Assembly (NCBI RefSeq): GCF_009760915.1
Contig: NZ_VIDQ01000063.1
Location: forward strand, 1 to 44,685
Source: Azohydromonas aeria
GTDB taxonomy: Bacteria > Pseudomonadota > Gammaproteobacteria > Burkholderiales > Burkholderiaceae_C
Reading direction: 5' to 3'
DNA length: 44,685 bases
The position numbers were made by a program, and so were the translations under genes. Under the pieces are notes generated by a model. It did no database searches, was not told the DNA's origin, and saw only the letters and a program-made list of their open reading frames with translations. Numbering within the stretch: position 1 is the first letter of the stretch; each line of letters starts with the position of its first letter. This document shows, in pieces, positions 26,632-33,024 of this stretch.

Positions 26632-27309
26632 TCAGCGCCCTCCCGCGTGCGCCGCGCGGCCGAAGATCCAGCGCGGGCCGATCACGTTGAGCGCCTGGCG
26701 CAGCAGCACCGCCAGCGCCAGGTACAGCGCGGTGGCGACGATGAAGCTCTCGAAGGCGCGGAAGTTGCGGCTCTGGATCAGGTTGGCGGTGTAGCTCAGC
26801 TCCTGCGCCGCGATCTGGCCGCACACGGCCGAGCCCAGCATCACGATCACGATCTGGCTGACCATGGCCGGCCAGACGCGGCCCAGCGCCGGCGGCATGA
26901 CCACGCGCAGGAACACCTGCGCCTCGGTCAGCGCCAGGCTGCGCGCGGCCTCGATCTGCCCGCGCGGCGTGGCCTCGATGCCGGCGCGCGCGATCTCCGC
27001 GGCATAGGCGCCCAGGTTGAGCACCATCGCGATCACCGAGGCGGCCTCGGGCGAGAGCCTGATCCCCAGCCCCGGCAGCCCGAAGAAGATGAAGAAGAGC
27101 TGCACGATGAAGGGCGTGTTGCGGATCAGCTCCACGTAGCCGCCCACCACCGGCCGCAGCCAGCGCGGCCCCCAGGCGCGCGCCCAGCCGCAGGCCACGC
27201 CCAGCGCCAGGCCCAGCACCGCGGCCACGGCGCTGAGCGCCAGCGTCAGCGCCGCGCCCTTGAGCAGCAGCGGCCACTGCGACAGGACGTCGGTGAAGTC
27301 GAGAGTCAT
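26632..27309 (-). CDS. Polar amino acid ABC transporter permease
   Basis: This is the second permease of the pair, 225 residues with about five helices. YVELIRNTPFIVQLFFIFFGLPGLGI and the EAA segment EIARAGIEATPRGQIEAARSLALTEAQVFLRVVMPPALGRVWPAMVSQ match the HisMQ family. The two permeases differ, so they likely form a heterodimer. The gene starts at 27309, about 213 bp after the binding protein gene; a REP-like repeat cluster fills that gap. Confidence 0.96.
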   Translation of the reverse strand: MTLDFTDVLSQWPLLLKGAALTLALSAVAAVLGLALGVACGWARAWGPRWLRPVVGGYVELIRNTPFIVQLFFIFFGLPGLGIRLSPEAASVIAMVLNLGAYAAEIARAGIEATPRGQIEAARSLALTEAQVFLRVVMPPALGRVWPAMVSQIVIVMLGSAVCGQIAAQELSYTANLIQSRNFRAFESFIVATALYLALAVLLRQALNVIGPRWIFGRAAHAGGR

Positions 27310-27349
27310 GGCATTTCAAGAGCACTCTGGTAGGCCGTTCCCCAATCCG

Positions 27350-27512
27350 TTCGTCCTGAGGTATCGAAGGACGAATCCGAAGGCTGGGACGGCTCCAAGA
27401 GCTTTGTTGGCAAGCTCATCCGTTCGCACTGAGGTATCGAAGTGCGAACCCGACAGGCTTGGGTGGCTGTTGAGTGGCAAGGGCCGTTCATCCTTCGATA
27501 CCTCAGGACGAA
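27350..27512. repeat. REP-like palindromic repeat cluster 1 (three units)
   Basis: Three ~26-bp palindromic units share a fixed 10-base loop, GAGGTATCGA or its complement. Unit A (27350-27375) has arms TTCGTCCT/AGGACGAA. Unit B (27423-27448) has arms TTCGCACT/AGTGCGAA. Unit C (27487-27512) is inverted, with arms TTCATCCT/AGGACGAA. The arm changes in A and B are compensatory. The outer ends face each other, as in composite BIME-type arrays. The cluster lies inside the amino acid ABC operon, between the binding protein gene and the first permease gene, where it could influence mRNA processing or relative expression (inference). Confidence 0.8.
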
Positions 27513-27522
27513 CGGGAAAGCC

Positions 27523-28308
27523 TCAGTTCGGCAGCTCGCCGGCGGGGCGGCCCAGCCACTTCACGGCCATGCGGTCGAGCTCGCCCGAGGCCTTGGCGGC
27601 GGCGATGATCTCGTTGACCTTCAGGCGCAGCTTGTCCTCGCCCTTGGCCACGCCGATGAAGTTGGGCGAGTCCTTGAGCACGAACTTGAACTCGGTGCCC
27701 AGCTGCGGATTGCGCGCCATCAGGTTGCCCGCCACCGAGGCGCCAGTGGCGATGACCTGCACCTGGCCCGACACGAAGGCCGAGACCGTGGCGTTGTTGT
27801 CCTCGAAGCGCTTGATGTCGGCCGAGCCCGGGGCGATCTTGCTGATCTCGATGTCCTCGATCGCGCCGCGCGTCACGCCCACGCTCTTGCCGGCCAGGTC
27901 GGCCGGGCCCTTCACCGGCAGCGACTTCGCGGCGAACACGGCCTGGAAGAAGGGCGAGTAGGCCACCGTGAAGTCGATCACCTTCTCGCGCTCCGGGTTC
28001 TTGCCCAGCGTGGAGATGACGAGGTCGGCCTTCCTGGTCTGCAGGTACGGGATGCGGTTGGCGCTGGTGACGGGGATGAGCTCCACCTTCACGCCCAGCT
28101 TCGCGCCGATGAGCTGCGCCATGTCGATGTCCAGGCCGCGCGGCGCCAGGTCGGTGCCCACGAAACCGTAGGGCGCGAAGTCGGTCGGGATGGCGATGTT
28201 GATGCTCTTGCGCGCGACGATGTCGTCCAGCGCGCTCTGCGCCTGCGCGCCGGCGGCGATCACGAGGCTCAGGGCGCCCAGGGCGCGGGCAAGTTGGCGG
28301 CGGTTCAT
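27523..28308 (-). CDS. Polar amino acid ABC transporter substrate-binding protein
   Basis: This is a 261-residue periplasmic binding protein (type 2 fold, SBP family 3). The N-terminal signal peptide MNRRQLARALGALSLVIAAG ends near AQA-QS. Core motifs are FAPYGFVGTDLAPRGLDIDMAQLIGAKLGVKVELIPVTSANRIPYL, TLGKNPEREKVIDFTVAYSPFFQ and GVTRGAIEDIEI. The ligand cannot be told beyond 'amino acid or related'. It is the first gene of the minus-strand operon and diverges from the Bug-protein gene at 28560. Confidence 0.93.
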   Translation of the reverse strand: MNRRQLARALGALSLVIAAGAQAQSALDDIVARKSINIAIPTDFAPYGFVGTDLAPRGLDIDMAQLIGAKLGVKVELIPVTSANRIPYLQTRKADLVISTLGKNPEREKVIDFTVAYSPFFQAVFAAKSLPVKGPADLAGKSVGVTRGAIEDIEISKIAPGSADIKRFEDNNATVSAFVSGQVQVIATGASVAGNLMARNPQLGTEFKFVLKDSPNFIGVAKGEDKLRLKVNEIIAAAKASGELDRMAVKWLGRPAGELPN

Positions 28309-28402
28309 CGGGGCGGTCCTTTCGGCGGGAGGGAAGGGCGGCCCGGCGCGTGGTGTCCGCACCACTCAGGTGCAGACTTGGGTGCACCGAGTCCATGCAA
28401 GT

Positions 28403-28414
28403 CTTGTATGCAAG
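28403..28414. promoter_or_regulatory. Candidate FadR/GntR-type operator CTTGTATGCAAG
   Basis: A 12-bp imperfect palindrome lies in the 251-bp divergent region between the amino acid binding protein gene and the Bug-protein gene. FCD-type GntR regulators often bind TTGTATACAA-like dyads, and such a regulator is encoded at 24497-25213. An ATGCAAG half-copy lies 13 bp to the left. The assignment is by motif resemblance only. Confidence 0.35.
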
Positions 28415-28559
28415 CCCTGGGCCAAGCGGGTGAGGCGGCTTCGGCATGCCGCGAAGGAACCAGCGCACCGGGCACCGGGCGCCCATGCGGGTGCATGGCT
28501 TGCCCGCCCACGGGGTTCCACCCGGCATGGTCGGTGGGTGGCCCAACGAGGAGACTCAA

Positions 28560-29528
28560 ATGACCCGATGGAATCGCACCCTGGCCCTGGCCGCTCTCGG
28601 AGTGGCCGTGTGGACCACGGCACAAGCCCAGGACTGGCCGGCCAAGCAGGTCACCGTCGTCGTGCCCTGGCCGCCCGGCGGGCCATCGGACACCGTGGCG
28701 CGCCCCATGGCCAAGGGTTTGACCGAGGCCCTTGGAAAATCCTTCGTCGTGGACAACCGGGGCGGTGCCGGCGGCAACATCGGCTCGGCCGCCGTGGCCA
28801 AGGCCGCGCCCGACGGCACGACGCTGCTGATCACCTCCAGCGCGCCCATCGTCATCAACCCGCACGTCTACAAGAAAATGCCTTTCGAGGCGAAGGACCT
28901 GGCGCCCGTGACCAATTTGCTGCGGGTTCCCCTGGTGCTGGCCATCCATCCTTCCGTGCCGGCCAGCAATCTCAAGGAGCTGATTGCGCACGTCAAGGCA
29001 AACACGGGAAAAATTCAATATGCCTCGTCAGGCAACGGCACGCCGCAGCACATGACAGGCGAATTGTTCAAGACCACGGCCAAGCTGGACATGGTCCACG
29101 TGCCCTACAAGGGCTCGGCCACCGCCATCAACGACGTGCTCGCCGGCCATGCGCCCATGATGTTCGACAGCACCGTGGCCATATTGCCGCACATCAAGGC
29201 CGGCAAATTGAAGGCGATTGCCGTCACCGGCGCCAAGCGCTCGCAGCAATTGCCCGACGTGCCCACGTTTGCCGAGGCCGGTTTGCCGGGCGTCGAATCC
29301 TATGCGTGGTATGGCCTGTTCGCGCCCGGCAAGACGCCCAGGGACGTGGTCGCCAAAATTAACGCCGAGGCGCTCAAGGTCATGAAGGGCGAGGAGTACC
29401 AGCGGGTCTTGAAGGAAACGGGCTCAGAATTCGTGGGCGATTCGCCGGAGAATTTCGCGTCGTTCGTGAAGGCGGAATCGGAGAAGTGGGGGAAGGTGGC
29501 GAAGGAGACGGGGGCGACGGTGGATTGA
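28560..29528 (+). CDS. Bug/TctC-family tripartite tricarboxylate transporter substrate-binding protein
   Basis: This is a 322-residue periplasmic binding protein of the Bug family, abundant in Burkholderiales. A signal peptide ends near AQA-QD. The family landmarks VTVVVPWPPGGPSDTVARPMAKGL, VVDNRGGAGGNIGSAAVAKAAPDGTTLL, a SSGNGTPQHMTGELFKTTAKLDMVHVPYKG segment and the WYGLFAPGKTPRDVVAKI helix are all present. The start follows GAGGAG. No TctA/TctB membrane genes are adjacent, so it is an orphan receptor. The ligand is unknown; Bug proteins bind carboxylates, amino acids or aromatic acids. Codon third positions are somewhat less GC-rich than in neighbours. Confidence 0.93.
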   Translation: MTRWNRTLALAALGVAVWTTAQAQDWPAKQVTVVVPWPPGGPSDTVARPMAKGLTEALGKSFVVDNRGGAGGNIGSAAVAKAAPDGTTLLITSSAPIVINPHVYKKMPFEAKDLAPVTNLLRVPLVLAIHPSVPASNLKELIAHVKANTGKIQYASSGNGTPQHMTGELFKTTAKLDMVHVPYKGSATAINDVLAGHAPMMFDSTVAILPHIKAGKLKAIAVTGAKRSQQLPDVPTFAEAGLPGVESYAWYGLFAPGKTPRDVVAKINAEALKVMKGEEYQRVLKETGSEFVGDSPENFASFVKAESEKWGKVAKETGATVD

Positions 29529-29534
29529 GGGGGT

Positions 29535-29560
29535 GGCGAAGAGACTTCGCCTTCAATTCC
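29535..29560 (+). terminator. Terminator-like hairpin after the Bug gene
   Basis: GGCGAAG and CTTCGCC form a perfect 7-bp stem with an AGA loop seven bases after the stop, followed by TTCAATTCC. The tail is only mildly U-rich, so the site is probable but not strong. Confidence 0.6.
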
Positions 29561-29579
29561 GTAATCCGCGCGGGGCCTG

Positions 29580-29597
29580 TCCCCGCGCAGGCGGGAA
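29580..29597. repeat. Short GC dyad resembling a dispersed Burkholderiales repeat
   Basis: TCCCCGCGCAGGCGGGAA contains a CCCGC/GCGGG dyad around GCAG. Similar short dyads recur between genes in many GC-rich proteobacteria. Only one copy was seen in this window. Confidence 0.4.
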
Positions 29598-29779
29598 GGA
29601 AGTATTCACGAGTTCGGCAATGAAAATATTGAGATATTGATCGTGGAAAAGCATTATGCGCAATTTCGCGCCACTTCAAGTGACCAATAAACTCCTGCGG
29701 CAATAAGGGGTGTGGCATCGGCTTCGGAGGATATTTGAAGATTCATGCGTATCAGATTCAGTACTCGAACACCACTCCG

Positions 29780-29973
29780 TTCGCCCTGAGGTATCGAAGG
29801 GTGAAGCCGTCAGGCTGGTACGGAGGCTGGAAGCCTCAGCCCCGCAAGCCTGTTCGGACTGATGCTTCGATACCTCAGCACAGGGTGCGCTACGCGCATC
29901 GAAGGCCGAATCCGACAGGCTCGGATGCCCGCACACGGTGCGGGCCGTCCACCCTTCGATACCTCAGGGCGAA
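29780..29973. repeat. REP-like palindromic repeat cluster 2
   Basis: These are the same elements as at 27350-27512. Unit D (29780-29805) has arms TTCGCCCT/AGGGTGAA around GAGGTATCGA, with one G-T mismatch. A degenerate inverted unit has its loop at 29867-29876. An inverted unit F (29948-29973) has the loop TCGATACCTC and right arm AGGGCGAA. The outermost units again face each other. The two clusters bracket the binding-protein gene and the Bug gene. Confidence 0.75.
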
Positions 29974-30290
29974 CGGGAAAGGGGTTATCCGGTGGGTAAA
30001 TCCGTTGCGTATCAGGATTGCGCAGCGCCCAGGGTGGGTTGCCGGAGTTGTCCGGCGAAAATCAATGAGAGTATTGATGTTTCGCCGTCCTCTTCGATGA
30101 TATAAGTCTGTGACACCATTTGCATCGCCCGGCAAAAGATTCGCCGCACCATTGTTTTTGTGCCCAAACCTGCCGCTGTAATTTCGGGGTGAAATGATCA
30201 AGCTATTCGCGCTCCGGCTTGCAGCCCCGCCCGGTTCCCCTGCGTTCGACCACTTACGGAAGCCGCCTCCCGCCATGCCCTAATCCCGGC

Positions 30291-31205
30291 ATGCCCGACC
30301 CCATCGCCGAAGAACTCACCTTCCGCAAGCTGCAGGTGCTGCTGGCCTTCATGGACACCGGCAACCTGGCCCGCGCCGCGGAGCGTCTGAACACCAGCCC
30401 GGTGAGCGTGCACCGTGCGCTGCACTCGCTGGAGGCCGGGCTGCGCTGCACGCTGTTTCGCCACGAGGGCCGCAACCTGTTGCCCACGCCCGCGGCGCAG
30501 GTGCTCGCGGAATCGGCGCGCGAGGTGCTGCGCGGCATGGCCGAGGGCATACGCGCCACGCGCGAGGCCGCCGGCTACGGCTCGGACCGCATGCGCATCG
30601 GCTCGCTCTACTCGCTGACCAGCCGCACCGTGCCGCGCCTGGTGGTGGGCCTCCAGCAGCGCCGCCCCGACCTGCAGACCGACCTCGTGCTCGGCTCCAA
30701 CGCCGAGCTGCTGCGCAAGCTGCGCGAGGGCTCGGCCGACGCCGCCCTGCTGGGCCTGCCCGCCGACGTGGCCGAGATGGCATGCGAACCGCTGTTCGAG
30801 GACGACATGCACTTCGCCGCCCCGGCTGACTCGCCCTACGCCCGCATGGCGGCGGTGGACCTGGCCGCCTGCGCCAACGAACGCTTCGTCAGCCTCACCG
30901 AGGGCTTCGTCACTTCCGGCGGCTTCGCCGAGGCCTTCAGGCTGGCGGGCTTCATGCCGCAGGTCGTCATGCGCACCGGCGACATCTTCTCGCTCATGAA
31001 CCTGGTGCACGGCGGCATGGGCTGCACCTTGCTGCCCGGGCGCGTGCGCCGCGCCCTGCCTGCGGGCGTGGTACTGGTGCCGCTGCAGGAGCCTTACCGC
31101 ATGCACCAGACCATTGCGCTCGTGTTCCTGCGCACCCGTGAGCGCGACCCGAACCTGCTGGCGCTGCTGGCCGAGGCACGCGCGGCGCGGGCCGAGTTGG
31201 TCTGA
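30291..31205 (+). CDS. mdcR: LysR-family regulator MdcR of malonate use
   Basis: This 304-residue LysR-type activator has an N-terminal winged HTH (ITFRKLQVLLAF-like start, NLARAAERLNTSPVSVHRALHSLEAGLRCTLFRHEGRNLLPTPAA) and a C-terminal effector domain. It resembles MdcR of Klebsiella and Acinetobacter along its whole length, including RMRIGSLYSLTSRTVPRLVVGL, RFVSLTEGF and the C-terminal HDPNLLAL-type end, here RDPNLLALLAEARAARAELV. In those species it activates the mdc genes with malonate as inducer. Here its presumed target operon starts 1.8 kb downstream, with hipBA in between. A diverged repeat of its last ~50 bp lies at 32855-32906. ATG 30291 is preferred to an upstream in-frame ATG. Confidence 0.92.
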   Translation: MPDPIAEELTFRKLQVLLAFMDTGNLARAAERLNTSPVSVHRALHSLEAGLRCTLFRHEGRNLLPTPAAQVLAESAREVLRGMAEGIRATREAAGYGSDRMRIGSLYSLTSRTVPRLVVGLQQRRPDLQTDLVLGSNAELLRKLREGSADAALLGLPADVAEMACEPLFEDDMHFAAPADSPYARMAAVDLAACANERFVSLTEGFVTSGGFAEAFRLAGFMPQVVMRTGDIFSLMNLVHGGMGCTLLPGRVRRALPAGVVLVPLQEPYRMHQTIALVFLRTRERDPNLLALLAEARAARAELV

Positions 31206-31213
31206 CGCCGGCC
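31162..31213 (+). repeat. Direct repeat, copy 1: 3' end of mdcR
   Basis: This 52-bp segment includes the last 14 codons and stop of mdcR plus eight bases. By hand alignment it matches 45 of 52 bases with copy 2 at 32855-32906. Most differences fall at codon third positions. The similarity stops abruptly at both ends. Confidence 0.85.
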
Positions 31214-31243
31214 CGGGCATCGCGCCCGCCGCCCCGTGCGGTG

Positions 31244-31265
31244 ACTGCAAGCCACGGCTTGCAGT
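31244..31265. promoter_or_regulatory. Perfect 22-bp palindrome before hipB (candidate HipB operator)
   Basis: Arms ACTGCAAGCC and GGCTTGCAGT are perfect complements with a 2-base AC spacer, ending 20 bp before the hipB ATG. A related half-copy, TGCAAGCCATGGCT, covers the hipB start codon (31287-31300). HipB proteins repress their own operon by binding paired palindromes, so this is the natural candidate. Confidence 0.65.
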
Positions 31266-31285
31266 TGCGAAGAGAGGGAACAAAA

Positions 31286-31567
31286 ATGCAAGCCATGGCT
31301 GACAACATTCGCTTGCCTGACGAGTTGGGACAGGCGCTGCGCGAGCGGCGCGAAGCACTGGGGCTGAGCAAGTCCGAACTGGCGCAGCGGGCGGGCAAGG
31401 TGCGCGAGGTGGTCTACCGGCTGGAGTCCGGGGAGGAAAGCACGGTGTCGTCGCTGATGGCCGTGCTGGGCGCCATGGGCCTGGCCCTGAGGCTGGAGCG
31501 CGTGGGGCTGCCCACGGCGCAGGAGGTGTCGCGGCGCTTCCTGGACGATGACGACGATGCTGCCTGA
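31286..31567 (+). CDS. hipB: HipB-like antitoxin (XRE-family HTH)
   Basis: This 93-residue DNA-binding antitoxin has an XRE helix-turn-helix at residues ~15-70 (LGQALRERREALGLSKSELAQRAGKVREVVYRLESGEESTVSSLMAVLGAMGL). The remaining C-terminal segment ends in an acidic tail, RRFLDDDDDAA. It should bind and hold HipA and repress the pair. The start has GAGGG upstream; a second ATG three codons inside is an alternative. The last 20 bases overlap hipA, as is usual in these operons. A perfect palindrome lies just upstream. Confidence 0.9.
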   Translation: MQAMADNIRLPDELGQALRERREALGLSKSELAQRAGKVREVVYRLESGEESTVSSLMAVLGAMGLALRLERVGLPTAQEVSRRFLDDDDDAA

Positions 31568-32789
31568 GCGCATCCGCGCGCTGGAAGTCGGCATCGGCGA
31601 CCAGGCCGGCGCCGGGCAGCTGCTGAAGGCCTCGAACTACGAGTTCCGCTACCTCGACGCGGACCCGGGCCAGCCCGCCGTGGCGCTGCTGATGCCGGCG
31701 AGTGAGCGCCTGACCTGGCAGGACGGCGACCTGTTCGCGCCCATGGACCAGAACCTGCCCGAAGGCGACCTGTTCATGCGCATCCGGCAGCTGTTTCCCA
31801 AGCAGCCGATGACGCCCATGCACCTGCTGGCGCTGGCTGGGCGCAACGGTATCGGCCGGCTGGGCTACCGGCTGCCGGGCGCGTCGCCGGCGGCGCCGCC
31901 GCGGCCGCTGAGCCGGGAAACGCTGCTGCGCCTGCGCTACAGCCCGGAGGTGTTCGACGACCTGGTGGCCGCGTACCTGAGTTCGGGCGCGGGGATTGCG
32001 GGCATGCAGCCCAAGATCATGGTGCCCGACCGGGCGACGGTACCCATCCCGTCGCTGATCGTGAAGGCCGCCAGCCCGGCCTATCCCGGGCTGTGCGCCA
32101 ACGAGTTCCTGTGCCTCGGCGCGGCACGGCGCGCGGGCATCGAAGTGCCGCCGTTCGAGCTTTCCGACGACGGCCAGATGCTGGTGCTCGACCGCTTCGA
32201 CATGGTGGTGCACGGCGATGGACGCACCGAGCGCCTGGGCTTCGAGGACATTGCCGCGCTGGCCGGCCTGCGCGTGCGCGACGTGCTGTCGGACCGCAAG
32301 TATCAAGGCAGCTACCAGCGGGTGGCCGAGTTGCTGCGCCAGCTCCAGTTGCACGCCGACAACCTGCGGCGCTTCTTCGAACAGGTGGCGTTCTCGGTGA
32401 TGGTGCGCAACGGCGACGCGCACCTGAAGAACTTCGGCGTGCTGTACCGCGATGCCGTCGACATCCGGCTGGCGCCGATGTTCGACGTGGTGACCACGGC
32501 CATCTACAGCTACACCCGCTATCCAGGCGGACCCGAGCTGGAAGACCGCACGCTGGCCTTGAAGCTGTTCGCCGGCCGCCACCATACGAAAACCTATCCG
32601 ACGTGTGCCGAGTTGCTGGACTTCGGCCGGCGCATCTGCGGCGTGAGCCAGCCCGCGCAGGTGCTGGAGCGCATCGCCCAGGCCCTGGGCGAGACGCTGC
32701 GGGAGGCGAGAGGCGACGAGCGGGTACCGGCAGGGCTGTTGGAGAAGGTGCGCTCGGCGTGGGAGGAAGGGCTTTTGCTGGCGCGCTGA
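31548..32789 (+). CDS. hipA: HipA-like serine/threonine kinase toxin
   Basis: This 413-residue toxin of the HipA kinase family has its N-terminal domain (residues ~1-120) fused in the same chain. It has the Gly-rich loop GIAGMQPK at 149-156 (around the autophosphorylation Ser region), the ATP Lys in LIVKAA (~173), the catalytic loop NGDAHLKNFG at 288-297 and the metal-binding Asp in APMFDVV (~313). E. coli HipA phosphorylates glutamyl-tRNA synthetase and halts translation; the target here is unknown. All catalytic motifs are intact, so the toxin is probably active. It overlaps hipB by 20 bases. Confidence 0.93.
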   Translation: MTTMLPERIRALEVGIGDQAGAGQLLKASNYEFRYLDADPGQPAVALLMPASERLTWQDGDLFAPMDQNLPEGDLFMRIRQLFPKQPMTPMHLLALAGRNGIGRLGYRLPGASPAAPPRPLSRETLLRLRYSPEVFDDLVAAYLSSGAGIAGMQPKIMVPDRATVPIPSLIVKAASPAYPGLCANEFLCLGAARRAGIEVPPFELSDDGQMLVLDRFDMVVHGDGRTERLGFEDIAALAGLRVRDVLSDRKYQGSYQRVAELLRQLQLHADNLRRFFEQVAFSVMVRNGDAHLKNFGVLYRDAVDIRLAPMFDVVTTAIYSYTRYPGGPELEDRTLALKLFAGRHHTKTYPTCAELLDFGRRICGVSQPAQVLERIAQALGETLREARGDERVPAGLLEKVRSAWEEGLLLAR

Positions 32790-32899
32790 ACGCGTCCGCC
32801 GCTGTTCCCGTGGTCGCCTCGCTGGACCTGCCCGCCGGGGCATGTGCGCTGCCGGCGCTGCTGGCCGAGGCGCGGGCGGCCCGCGCCGAGCTGGCCTGA
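32790..32899 (+). pseudogene. Remnant ending in an mdcR-like C-terminus
   Basis: Between the hipA stop and the mdc operon, a short frame ends ALPALLAEARAARAELA and stop, nearly the same as the end of MdcR (LLALLAEARAARAELV). It has no start codon or ribosome site of its own and no upstream homology. It is best read as the left-over 3' end of an mdcR gene displaced or duplicated when hipBA arrived. Confidence 0.6.
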
Positions 32900-32906
32900 C
32901 ACCGGC
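32855..32906 (+). repeat. Direct repeat, copy 2: mdcR 3' end remnant
   Basis: This is the second copy of the 52-bp repeat described at 31162-31213, with seven differences, most of them silent. It lies 66 bp after the hipA stop and two bases before a perfect palindrome that may be the mdc operator. Confidence 0.85.
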
Positions 32907-32908
32907 AC

Positions 32909-32927
32909 CGTTACGGTGGCCGTAACG
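32909..32927. promoter_or_regulatory. Palindrome CGTTACGG-TGG-CCGTAACG (candidate MdcR operator)
   Basis: A perfect 8-bp inverted repeat with a 3-base centre lies 98 bp before the first gene of the Bug-mdc operon. TTACGG...CCGTAA has the T-N11-A symmetry of LysR-type sites and is well placed for activation of the operon. It could also be a hairpin at the end of an ancestral mdcR, but no U-tract follows. Confidence 0.5.
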
Positions 32928-33024
32928 ATCTGCCGGGCTGCTTGATTGAAGGCGCGCGCCGGCTTTCCTACCTTCGGCTCCACAACGACCGGCAGCGCCG
33001 CTGCCCCTGACAGGAGACGAAGCG

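Larger units (their letters stand above)
29529..30290. other. Intergenic region, AT-richer, with repeats and no supported gene
   Basis: This is the longest gene-free stretch of the window. It opens with a terminator-like hairpin. It then holds a CCCGC-GCAGGCGGG dyad (29580-29597), the second cluster of REP-like palindromes (29780-29973), and an AT-richer segment (about 30040-30210) that may hold the mdcR promoter. Open frames here are short and dominated by the repeats. Composition is distinctly lower in GC than the rest of the window. Confidence 0.7.

Noticed and set aside
27350..29973. Idea that the repeat clusters form a CRISPR array or a transposon end pair
   Set aside because: The units are palindromic and irregularly spaced, with no uniform spacers, no cas genes and no transposase between or beside them.
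29735..30100. Possible small protein in the long gap
   Set aside because: Its translation is mostly the REP-like units read through (FALRYRR and LRYLR blocks), so it is a by-product of the repeats.
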